From positions 1-50,377 of the forward strand of contig NZ_PXZM01000030.1 in assembly GCF_003013395.1 (NCBI RefSeq): a DNA stretch of 50,377 nucleotides, written 5' to 3'. The position numbers were made by a program, and so were the translations under genes. The notes under the pieces are model-generated. The model ran no database searches. It saw only the letters and a program-made list of their open reading frames with translations, and had not been told where the DNA came from. Below, piece after piece: positions 24,030-31,494 of this stretch (the first letter of the stretch is position 1; each line of letters opens with the position of its first letter). This stretch comes from Brevibacillus fortis. Lineage in GTDB: Bacteria > Bacillota > Bacilli > Brevibacillales > Brevibacillaceae.

Positions 24030-24848
24030 ATGAAAAAAACATGGAAAACGATCGCAGGAGTCGTATTCTCTTTGTCACTACTTGTAAGCGGATGTAGCCA
24101 AGGCGCTTCCACAAACAGTACGGGAGGACAAGCAGGTGGGGCGTCTGCTGGAAATGCATCGTCCATGACAAAAGAGGCAGGCGTATTTGTATATGCGGCT
24201 TCAGGGGAATATCAGCCATTTAGCTACTTCAAGGATGCTCAATTGACCGGATTTGATGTGGAGATCGGCAATGAGATCGCCAAGCGCTTGGGACTTGAGC
24301 CAAAGCCAGTCACATCGCCTTTTTCTGGCATTATCGCAGGGGTAAAGGAAGGGCGTTACGATGCGGCGATTGCCAGCCATGTAATTACAGAAGAACGGAA
24401 ACAGCAGGTTGATTTCGCAGATCCATACTACTTGTCCGGTGGTCAACTGTTCGTGCGACCGGATGGGACCATAAGCACGCTGGAAGGATTGAAAGGCAAG
24501 GAAGTGGCAGTTGCACTTGGCACTACACATGAAAAGATGGCAAGGGAGTATACGGATAACATCAAAACGTATGACAGCGATGTAACGGCTCTGCGTGCCT
24601 TGGAGCAAGGAAAACATGATGTCGTGATTACAGATAGTGTCGTAGGGGAAATTGCCATTGCGCAAGGCTTGAAGCTCAAGAAAAGCGGGACGCCACTCTC
24701 GGTAGTCCAGCATGGAATCGCGGTGCGCAAAGGAAATACGGAATTGCTGAACAAGATCAACGAAGTGCTCAAGCAAATGGTGGAAGATGGTACCTACCTC
24801 AAATTGAGCGAAAAGTACTTTAATCGCGACATCAGCAAAGCAGAATAG
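24030..24848 (+). CDS. ABC transporter substrate-binding lipoprotein, amino-acid type
   Basis: A 272-residue lipoprotein. The signal peptide ends with the lipobox LVSGC (Cys22), followed by a low-complexity Ser/Gly linker. The rest is an SBP_bac_3 domain (amino-acid binding), with FKDAQLTGFDVEIGNEIAKRLG and YDAAIASHVITEERKQQVDFADPYY recognisable in pieces. The start ATG 24030 is preceded by GGGGGAT; the ATG at 24021 sits inside that site. It follows the CoA-transferase pair by 44 bases. The ligand is unknown, but the family binds polar amino acids and related compounds such as cystine or opines. Confidence 0.9.
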   Translation: MKKTWKTIAGVVFSLSLLVSGCSQGASTNSTGGQAGGASAGNASSMTKEAGVFVYAASGEYQPFSYFKDAQLTGFDVEIGNEIAKRLGLEPKPVTSPFSGIIAGVKEGRYDAAIASHVITEERKQQVDFADPYYLSGGQLFVRPDGTISTLEGLKGKEVAVALGTTHEKMAREYTDNIKTYDSDVTALRALEQGKHDVVITDSVVGEIAIAQGLKLKKSGTPLSVVQHGIAVRKGNTELLNKINEVLKQMVEDGTYLKLSEKYFNRDISKAE

Positions 24849-24897
24849 TGAGTTGGTATGACAGGTATATTCCATTACGAGCGAGGGGTGGCATCAA

Positions 24898-25563
24898 GTG
24901 CCCAGTATTGCCCATCTGACAGAAGAATTTCTCCGTACACTGCCGTTTTTTTGGAAGCCGTTGCTGCTGACGTTTCAGCTGACGATCGCTTCTGTTATCG
25001 TAGGCTCGATCATCGGGTTGTTTGTCGCTTTGTTAAAGGTATCCAAGCTTCCAGTTGCACGGTTCGTAGCCAACGCGTACATCATGATCATTCGCGGTAC
25101 GCCACTGATCGTACAAATTTTCGTCTTGTATTTTGGCTTTTACAAAATCATTGACCTCGGTCAATTTTGGTCGGCAGCGCTCGCTCTGGCGATTCACAGC
25201 GGAGCCTATATCGCAGAGATTTTCCGGGGCGCTATTCAGTCGATTGATAAAGGACAAATGGAGGCAGGTCTGTCTTTGGGCATGTCCGCTCGTCAGACCA
25301 TGCGTCGGATCATTTTACCGCAAGCGATGAAAAGATCGATCCCGCCGCTTGGCAACCAGTTTATTTTGTCTTTGAAGGAATCATCTCTGGCCGCTTTCAT
25401 TGCCATGGATGAGCTGTTCTCACTGGCCCGCCGCTTGTCTGCGGAAACGTTTGATGAAATGACGTACTTTTTGATTGTGGCGCTCTATTACTTGATCATT
25501 GTCATGGTGTTTACGTATGTGGTCTACATCATGGAGAAGCGTCTGGCCAAAGGAGAGGCGTAA
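24898..25563 (+). CDS. amino-acid-type ABC transporter permease
   Basis: A 221-residue membrane protein of the His/Glu/Gln/Arg/opine permease family, with about five segments and the ABC contact loop [20 protein letters not shown] (EAA motif). It starts at GTG 24898 behind GAGGGGTGG. It works with the binding protein before it and the ATPase after it; a single permease gene implies a homodimer. Confidence 0.92.
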   Translation: MPSIAHLTEEFLRTLPFFWKPLLLTFQLTIASVIVGSIIGLFVALLKVSKLPVARFVANAYIMIIRGTPLIVQIFVLYFGFYKIIDLGQFWSAALALAIHSGAYIAEIFRGAIQSIDKGQMEAGLSLGMSARQTMRRIILPQAMKRSIPPLGNQFILSLKESSLAAFIAMDELFSLARRLSAETFDEMTYFLIVALYYLIIVMVFTYVVYIMEKRLAKGEA

Positions 25564-25580
25564 AGCGGAGGGGAAAGACG

Positions 25581-26321
25581 ATGGAAAAGCAAACAGAAAT
25601 GATACGCGTGCAAAATTTGAAGAAAAGCTTCGGAAAAGTGGAAGTTCTCAAGGATGTTACCCTGCAAGTCGGAAAAGGCGAGGTCGTCGTCTTGATTGGT
25701 GCCAGTGGATCGGGTAAAAGCACATTAATTCGATGCATTAATTTTCTTGAAATCAAGGACGGCGGAGAGATCTATATTGAAGGAAAAAGTATCGACCCGA
25801 AAAAAGATGACTTGACCAAGGTACGACAAAAGGTAGGCATGGTGTTCCAGCACTTCAATCTGTTTCCTCATAAAACGGTTCTGGAAAACATCATGGAGGC
25901 ACCGCTGATTGCAAAGAAAGCGGACAAAGAAGCAACGAAGCAGGAAGCACTTCGGCTGCTGCAAAAGGTAGGTCTTTCTGAAAAAGCAGATGTCTACCCG
26001 GCTAGCCTCTCCGGTGGACAAAAGCAACGCGTGGCAATCGCTCGTTCGCTGGCGATGAAGCCTGAGATCATGCTTTTCGACGAGCCCACCTCAGCGCTTG
26101 ACCCAGAACTGGTTGGGGAAGTGCTGGAGACAATGAAGCAGCTCGCGCAAGAAGGGATGACGATGATTATTGTGACGCACGAAATGGGGTTTGCCAAGGA
26201 AGTGGCCGATTGGGTTGCGTTTATGAATCAAGGCAAGATCATCGAGATGGCTAGGCCCCAAGAAATTTTCAACAACCCGAAAGAAGAGCGCACGAGAGAA
26301 TTTTTGAACCGTGTACTGTAA
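25581..26321 (+). CDS. amino-acid-type ABC transporter ATPase (GlnQ-like)
   Basis: A 246-residue ATPase with Walker [10 protein letters not shown] (about 39-47), Q-loop FQHFNLFPH, signature SGGQKQR, Walker [13 protein letters not shown] and the switch His in VTHEMGFA. Length and motifs are those of GlnQ/GltL/HisP importers. RBS GGAGGGGA precedes the ATG, 17 bases after the permease stop. Confidence 0.94.
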   Translation: MEKQTEMIRVQNLKKSFGKVEVLKDVTLQVGKGEVVVLIGASGSGKSTLIRCINFLEIKDGGEIYIEGKSIDPKKDDLTKVRQKVGMVFQHFNLFPHKTVLENIMEAPLIAKKADKEATKQEALRLLQKVGLSEKADVYPASLSGGQKQRVAIARSLAMKPEIMLFDEPTSALDPELVGEVLETMKQLAQEGMTMIIVTHEMGFAKEVADWVAFMNQGKIIEMARPQEIFNNPKEERTREFLNRVL

Positions 26322-26349
26322 TGGCGTAAAAACGAGAGGGAGCTGGGGC

Positions 26350-27531
26350 ATGAGAGACGTGGTCATTGTTGCGGGTGTGCGCAGTGCAGTGGGTGCATTC
26401 GGTAAAAGTCTGCGTGACGTACCGGCAACAGAGCTGGGGCGGCAAGTATTGGAAGGCTTGATGAAAAAGGTTGATTTGCCGAAGGAAGAAGTCAATGAAG
26501 TGATTTTTGGCAATGGTTACGTACATGGGGGAGGACTCAATGCTGCTCGTATCAGCTCGCAGCTGGCGGGATTTCCTCGCAATGTCTATGGTCATATCGT
26601 TATTAAAGCTTGTGGTTCAGGATTGAAAGCGATTGGCAACGGTGCGCTAGCCATTGCAGCAGGTCAAGAGGATGTGGTGATTGCGGGTGGAGTGGAGTCC
26701 ATGAGCAGTGTTCCCTACCTCGTGAAGAACCGCTGGGGCAGCAAATTCGGCAACTTGTCTATGGAGGACGCTCTCTTGTCCGATGGATTGATCTGCTCGC
26801 TGACCGGTGAGCATATGGGTATGACCGCAGAACGGCTGGCTGTACAGTACGGTATTTCCCGTGAGGAGCAGGATCACTATGCCTACGAGAGCCACGTAAG
26901 AGCAGCGGCAGCAATCGAAGCGGGCACGTTCGCGAGTGAGATCGTACCGATTGAAATCAAGGATCGCAAAGGCACTCGGGTTTTTGCGCAAGATGAATCC
27001 GTGCGCCATGATATCAAGCTAGAAGAGCTAGCCAAGCTGAAAAGTGTTTTTCAAAAAGAAGGGACCATCACTGCCGGAAATGCATGTCCAATGAATGACG
27101 GCGCAGCCGCTGTATTGATGATGTCTCGTGAAAAGGCGGAGGAAGCGGGTTTGACTCCGCTCGTGAAAATAAAGGCTTTTGCCAGCGCAGGAGTCGAACC
27201 TGACGTGATGGGAATCGGACCAGTACCTGCCACACAAAAGGTACTGCATAAAGCAGGATTGACGCAGGGTGACATTGGGCTCATCGAATTGAACGAGGCA
27301 TTTGCCGCCCAGGCTTTGTCTGTGATCAAATGCCTGGAGCTGGACACAAGCAAGGTGAATGTCAATGGAGGGGCGATTGCCTTGGGTCACCCTGTGGGGG
27401 CAACTGGTGCCAAACTGACTGTGACGTTGATGAATGAAATGATGCGCAGACGCGAGAAGTATGGCATGGTGACGCTGTGCATGGCAGGTGGCATGGGGAT
27501 GTCAGTGATCTATGAAAATTTGACGATGTAA
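26350..27531 (+). CDS. acetyl-CoA C-acyltransferase (thiolase)
   Basis: A 393-residue degradative-type thiolase, complete in its key residues: nucleophile Cys in ACGSGLKAI (about 90), NEAFA, the catalytic His in GGAIALGHPVGATGA and the second Cys in TLCMAGGMGM (normally C-I-G-G-G, so one Gly is Ala). It cleaves a 3-ketoacyl-CoA with free CoA, or the reverse. ATG 26350 lies 8 bases after GAGGGAGC; the frame upstream overlaps the ATPase end. As last gene of the sigma-54 operon it suggests that the imported compound ends up as a 3-oxoacyl-CoA split to acetyl-CoA (inference). Confidence 0.93.
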   Translation: MRDVVIVAGVRSAVGAFGKSLRDVPATELGRQVLEGLMKKVDLPKEEVNEVIFGNGYVHGGGLNAARISSQLAGFPRNVYGHIVIKACGSGLKAIGNGALAIAAGQEDVVIAGGVESMSSVPYLVKNRWGSKFGNLSMEDALLSDGLICSLTGEHMGMTAERLAVQYGISREEQDHYAYESHVRAAAAIEAGTFASEIVPIEIKDRKGTRVFAQDESVRHDIKLEELAKLKSVFQKEGTITAGNACPMNDGAAAVLMMSREKAEEAGLTPLVKIKAFASAGVEPDVMGIGPVPATQKVLHKAGLTQGDIGLIELNEAFAAQALSVIKCLELDTSKVNVNGGAIALGHPVGATGAKLTVTLMNEMMRRREKYGMVTLCMAGGMGMSVIYENLTM

Positions 27532-27549
27532 ACTCCACATGCGCAAATG

Positions 27550-27584
27550 AAAAAGCCCCGAACGTTGATATGTCGGGGCTTTTT
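27550..27584. terminator. bidirectional terminator after the thiolase
   Basis: AAAAAGCCCCGA pairs with TCGGGGCTTTTT around an 11-base loop. It serves the sigma-54 operon and the convergent hypothetical gene. Confidence 0.88.
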
Positions 27585-27606
27585 GCCATGAAAGCGTGAT
27601 CGCTTA

Positions 27607-27978
27607 TTAGGGGGCCTTTTGTTCGCGTAAGTATTTTCGCAATGTGGCAGCTACTTCTGTTGGGTTTTCCAGTTGTACAATGACATGCTGATATTTGACA
27701 TGTCCCTCTACTACTAGGATCAACAACGAATCAGTCTGGGTAAAAGAAAGGAAGTACCATTCATTTCTATGTTGGAAGCTTCCTTCATAAATGTTCAAAG
27801 GTCCAAAAGACGTCCCTGGTAAGCGCAACATCCATTTTGGCGGAATAAAAGAACCGACCTCGACATGCTTGATCGATTGATAAGGTAACGTGATAGTGCC
27901 CTTTAAGGCTAAGAGCGTATGCAAGCCAGTGAGACGCAAGGTAAAATCCGTCTTGCCGAAATGTACACTTCTTCCCAT
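27607..27978 (-). CDS. hypothetical protein, possibly PH-like fold
   Basis: A 123-residue soluble protein I cannot place firmly. Alternating strands with a middle IPYQSIKHVEVGS-like pattern and a C-terminal helix (NPTEVAATLRKYLREQ) resemble bacterial PH-like domains. AAGGAGGTGAG lies directly before the ATG at 27978. It is upstream of no other gene on its strand and sits between two terminators, so monocistronic. Confidence 0.65.
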   Translation of the reverse strand: MGRSVHFGKTDFTLRLTGLHTLLALKGTITLPYQSIKHVEVGSFIPPKWMLRLPGTSFGPLNIYEGSFQHRNEWYFLSFTQTDSLLILVVEGHVKYQHVIVQLENPTEVAATLRKYLREQKAP

Positions 27979-28040
27979 CGTTGCTCACCTCCTTCATCTA
28001 CCATAGTTCCACAGATGATTGATGATGACACAGGACAATC

Positions 28041-28085
28041 AAAAAAGCCGGTGCTTCCCCATAAGCGGAGTGCAACCGGCTTTTC
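28041..28085. terminator. terminator after argS
   Basis: AAAAGCCGGT pairs with ACCGGCTTTT, with an inner GC stem (GCTTCC.../...GGAGTGC). The T run on the minus strand follows the argS stop. Confidence 0.85.
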
Positions 28086-28095
28086 GTATTCTTTC

Positions 28096-29811
28096 TTACA
28101 TCTCTTCTGGTGCCGCCAGACCGAGCAGACGCAGACCTTCCTTCAGCACAGCAACGACTGCTGCTACGAGCTGGAGTCGGGATGCTTTCAAATCTTCCTC
28201 ATCAGCCAGGATGCGTACATTCGCATAGAACTTGTTGAACGTTTGCGCCAGGTCAATCACATACTTGCCGATTTGCGACGGATCGAAGTTGTCGGCAGCA
28301 CGTTCGATTACCTCTGGGAACGCGTTCAATAGGGTAATAACGGCCCAAGCCTCTTTGCTGTCGAGTGCACCGGAAGCCAGGTTCATTGTCGTTGCAGGCT
28401 GATAGCCACCTCTGCGCAAGAGCGAGCATGCACGCGCATGTGCGTATTGCACGTATGGTCCTGTTTCCCCTTCGAAGGTCAGCATTTCTTCCCAGGAGAA
28501 GTTGACATCATTCAGGCGGAAGTTTTTCAAGTCATGGAAAATAACTGCGCCAACCCCGACTTGACGAGAGACTTCTTCTTTATTGGACAGCGTTGGGTTT
28601 TTCTCTTCGATAACTTTTTGGACATCCGAAATGGCTTGTGCTAACACTTCTTCCAAGAGAACGACTTTCCCTTTACGCGTGGACATTTTCTTGCCGTCCT
28701 TGAGCATCATGCCGAATGGGATGTGGTGCATATCTGCGGACCACGCATAGCCCATTTTTTCCAACACTTTATAGAGCTGCTGGAAGTGGAGTCGTTGCTC
28801 GTTTCCAACGACATAGAGTGCTTTTGCAAAATCGTACGATTCGTTGCGGAAGAGGGCAGCAGCCAAATCACGCGTGGCGTACAGGGTAGCGCCGTCTGAT
28901 TTTTTGATCAGGCATGGCGGCATATTGTATTCGTCGAGGTTCACGACCATCGCACCGTCGGATTCAGTCAAGAGACCTTTTTCCTCGAGCAGCGTAACAA
29001 CGCGATCCATTTTGTCGTTGTAGAATGCTTCACCGTGGGTGGAGTCGAAGGCTACGTTCATCAGGTCGTAGATCTTCATGAATTCCTTGAGAGATTCATC
29101 ACGGAACCATTTCCACAAATACTGTGCTTCTTCGTCGCCATCCTCGAGCTTTTTGAACCATTCACGGCCTTGGTCTTCCAGAGTAGGATCGTTCTCGACT
29201 TCTTCGTGGAAACGGACATAGAGGCTGAGCAGCTCCTTGATCGGTTCTGCTTTTACCTTTGCTTCGTCACCCCAGAGGCGATACGCAACGATCAGTTTAC
29301 CGAACTGCGTTCCCCAGTCACCCAAGTGATTGATGCGCACTGGCTCGTAGCCTTGCTTTTCCATGATGTTGGCGATCGCGTTACCGATAACGGTAGAGCG
29401 CAGGTGACCCATGGAAAACGGCTTCGCGATATTAGGGGAGGAGAGGTCAATTGGTACTTTGCGTCCTTGACCGATGCTGCTGTTTCCGTATGTGCTGCCT
29501 TGGGTAAGAATGGTTCCGATTACTTGCTCTGCCACATTTTCTTGGTCCAGGAACAGGTTCACGTACGGACCCACTGCTTGTGATTCGCGCAAGGGTGCAC
29601 CGGAGAGCTGTCCTGCCAGCTCAGCTGCGATCATCGGTGGAGCTTTGCGCAATGCTTTTGCCAATTGGAAGCAAGGGAAAGCAACATCGCCCATCGCAGG
29701 GTTTGGTGGTGTTTCCAGCATGCCGTATACGGCTTCTTTGGTCAGTGTGTCTACGCCCATCGAGGAGAGCGTAGCGGTAATCTTTTCAGCGACTTGGTGT
29801 TTGTAGCTCAT
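28096..29811 (-). CDS. argS: arginyl-tRNA synthetase
   Basis: A 571-residue class I synthetase that charges tRNA-Arg. It has the N-terminal ArgRS-specific domain (about 1-95), the HIGH-type motif MGHLRST (HMGH region near 130), a KMSTRKG loop in place of KMSKS, as in many ArgRS of this group, and the C-terminal DALR anticodon-binding domain. Length is usual. Transcription is controlled by the T-box leader at 29835-30130 on the same strand. The ATG at 29811 follows AAAGGGG. Confidence 0.96.
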   Translation of the reverse strand: MSYKHQVAEKITATLSSMGVDTLTKEAVYGMLETPPNPAMGDVAFPCFQLAKALRKAPPMIAAELAGQLSGAPLRESQAVGPYVNLFLDQENVAEQVIGTILTQGSTYGNSSIGQGRKVPIDLSSPNIAKPFSMGHLRSTVIGNAIANIMEKQGYEPVRINHLGDWGTQFGKLIVAYRLWGDEAKVKAEPIKELLSLYVRFHEEVENDPTLEDQGREWFKKLEDGDEEAQYLWKWFRDESLKEFMKIYDLMNVAFDSTHGEAFYNDKMDRVVTLLEEKGLLTESDGAMVVNLDEYNMPPCLIKKSDGATLYATRDLAAALFRNESYDFAKALYVVGNEQRLHFQQLYKVLEKMGYAWSADMHHIPFGMMLKDGKKMSTRKGKVVLLEEVLAQAISDVQKVIEEKNPTLSNKEEVSRQVGVGAVIFHDLKNFRLNDVNFSWEEMLTFEGETGPYVQYAHARACSLLRRGGYQPATTMNLASGALDSKEAWAVITLLNAFPEVIERAADNFDPSQIGKYVIDLAQTFNKFYANVRILADEEDLKASRLQLVAAVVAVLKEGLRLLGLAAPEEM

Positions 29812-29834
29812 TTGAAAATTCCCCTTTCAAAAAT

Positions 29835-30130
29835 AAAAAAACCTCCACGTCTCCTGTGAAAAAGAGACGAGAGGTTATACTCCCGCGGTGCCACTCTTGT
29901 TGTTTTTCCCTCCCATGAAACAGGAAGGCAAAAAACCGCTTGATCTGCTGTAACGGGCAGTCCCGGCATAGCCCTACACGATCCTTTGCCCATGATGGCT
30001 GGCGTAGGATGTTCAGGTTGCATCTCCGAGGGGCGCTTCCTCACATGGTTTGGCATCGGGCTCACACCGTCCCCGACTCGCTTTCGTCCTCGCACCAGGA
30101 GTACTTTCCTCATCAACGATTCGTTGTTTC
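29835..30130 (-). ncRNA. T-box riboswitch leader of argS
   Basis: On the minus strand the leader carries the T-box core AAGAGTGGCACCGCGG (29898-29883), which pairs with the free CCA end of uncharged tRNA. It is followed by a terminator at 29876-29835 whose stem pairs CCTC(T)CGTCTC with GAGACGTGGAGG and ends in a T tract. Upstream lies a Stem I region with the AGTA element. A CGC triplet at 30035-30033 is a candidate Arg specifier, though I could not fix the loop by eye. Uncharged tRNA-Arg should favour antitermination and raise argS. Confidence 0.9.
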
Positions 30131-30136
30131 TCTAGA

Positions 30137-30166
30137 ATTATAGCTGTTTTGTCTGTCAGGATGCAA
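30137..30166 (-). promoter_or_regulatory. predicted sigma-A promoter of argS T-box leader
   Basis: On the minus strand TTGCAT (30166-30161) and a perfect TATAAT (30142-30137) are 18 bases apart, giving a start near 30130. Confidence 0.6.
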
Positions 30167-30225
30167 CTCACTGTTCCGGTTTTTTTTCCGGAGCGCATAA
30201 AAACATTCCACTAAAACGCGGTCGC

Positions 30226-30735
30226 TCACCCTTGAAAGGGCCTCGATAAAGGTTTTTTTAAAATCTTATCTAATTCCGCGAAATACTGCTTGGTCAGTTC
30301 TTCTCTTTCTTCCGCGCTGAGGTTATCCGCGTTCATCATTTGCTCTTTGTACTGTTCCAGCTTTTCGAGCATGGCCAGCTCGGCAACAGCGGCCTCGTCC
30401 AGATCGAAATTTTCCGATGGATCGAACGGAATCAATCGATTGTCGTTACCACTGCGCAAGTAGGAGGAGCGCCAGTTCTCCGGAAACTGATACGGCTGCT
30501 CGCCAAACATAATCCCTAAAATATCGTCGGATTCAATCGGCAGGAAATGATCGTAATCGTCTTTTCTGCCTCCTTCGGATAAGTTAATGTGGGACAAAAA
30601 ATAGTGGAGATAATGTTCCCCGGTTTCGGTATTCTTAACGATGGAATATGTTTCAAAATCGGATGTGGATAGTTCTTTTATGATCTCCAAACAGGACAGA
30701 AATTTGTCTTTTTCACGTGCTTGCAAGGCATCCAT
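30226..30735 (-). CDS. hypothetical acidic protein
   Basis: A 169-residue soluble, acidic protein I do not recognise. The N-terminal half reads as mixed strands (ETYSIVKNTETGEHYLHYFL) and the C-terminal third as a charged coiled helix (ELAMLEKLEQYKEQM...EEREELTKQYFAELDKIL). RBS AAAGGAACG precedes the ATG at 30735. It is divergent from the ECF sigma operon. It has no clear terminator before the argS promoter, which lies about 60 bases beyond its stop. Confidence 0.65.
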   Translation of the reverse strand: MDALQAREKDKFLSCLEIIKELSTSDFETYSIVKNTETGEHYLHYFLSHINLSEGGRKDDYDHFLPIESDDILGIMFGEQPYQFPENWRSSYLRSGNDNRLIPFDPSENFDLDEAAVAELAMLEKLEQYKEQMMNADNLSAEEREELTKQYFAELDKILKKPLSRPFQG

Positions 30736-30811
30736 GATTGTATCGTTCCTTTCGCTCTACAATAAGCCTCATGATAGCAAAAGCAGTGTGCTCTGACAAT
30801 GAAAGTGGGGC

Positions 30812-30834
30812 AACCGAGTGTAGCAGGGGGACGA
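30812..30834 (+). promoter_or_regulatory. possible ECF-type promoter of the sigma operon
   Basis: GCAACC with its AAC core at 30812-30814 and CGA at 30832-30834 are 17 bases apart, similar to the AAC-N16/17-CGT pattern of many ECF promoters. It lies upstream of an ECF gene, where autoregulation is common. One base of the -10 differs from the usual CGTC/CGAC. Confidence 0.35.
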
Positions 30835-30921
30835 TGAATAAAAGATTTGGATAATCTTGTCACAAAAACGAGCCAGCTGGATCAAATACATATCAACACG
30901 GAACAAGGAGGTGAACAGCGC

Positions 30922-31494
30922 GTGAATGCAAGTGCCAAAAGTAGCGATGCGGACTGGACACTTCAATTGACTAACGAGGAGAAGCTGACGAGACTCATGG
31001 GCGAGTACGGAGACAACATCGTGCAGCTCGCTTATTTGATCGTCAAGGATCGGGGAATCGCGGAAGACATTACCCAGGAAGTGTTCTTAAAAGCGTATCG
31101 GGGTCTGGATCAGTTCCGCCATCAGAGTAGCGTAAAAACGTGGCTTTACCGAATCGCAATCAACGAGTCCCGCAAATATTTGCGCTCGTGGTCCTTTCGC
31201 CAAATTTTTTCTACATACCTCTCCAAAGAGGAAACACCACCGGAAAAAGTAGACACGGCAAATGTTGAATCGGCAGTTATCGGACGAATGAGCAAGGTAC
31301 AAGTAGCGGAGCAGGTGATGAAGCTCTCGCCGCTGTACCGAAAAGTCATGGTACTTCATTACTATGAAGATTTGTCGATAAAAGAGATTGCACAAGTGTT
31401 GGATATTTCAGAAGATACCGTACGAACCCAATTGTCCCGGGCCCGAAAGCATTTTAAGGCATTGTGTGAAAAGGAGGGATTGGAATGGACGTAG
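30922..31494 (+). CDS. ECF-type RNA polymerase sigma factor
   Basis: A 190-residue sigma-70 family protein with region 2 (about 22-92, containing DITQEVFLKAYRGLDQFR and VKTWLYRIAINESRKYLR) and region 4 (about 130-185, with LSPLYRKVMVLHYYEDLSIKE and the DTVRTQLSRARK helix). GTG 30922 is chosen because AAGGAGGTG lies at 30904-30912; the frame is open back to 30847 but without a ribosome site. Its stop overlaps the next gene by 10 bases, the usual arrangement of ECF factors with their membrane-bound regulators. The regulon is not known. Confidence 0.92.
   Translation: MNASAKSSDADWTLQLTNEEKLTRLMGEYGDNIVQLAYLIVKDRGIAEDITQEVFLKAYRGLDQFRHQSSVKTWLYRIAINESRKYLRSWSFRQIFSTYLSKEETPPEKVDTANVESAVIGRMSKVQVAEQVMKLSPLYRKVMVLHYYEDLSIKEIAQVLDISEDTVRTQLSRARKHFKALCEKEGLEWT

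Noticed and set aside
29035..29583. Open frame of 182 codons on the plus strand, opposite argS
   Set aside because: It lies wholly inside argS, has no ribosome site, and encodes no recognisable domain.
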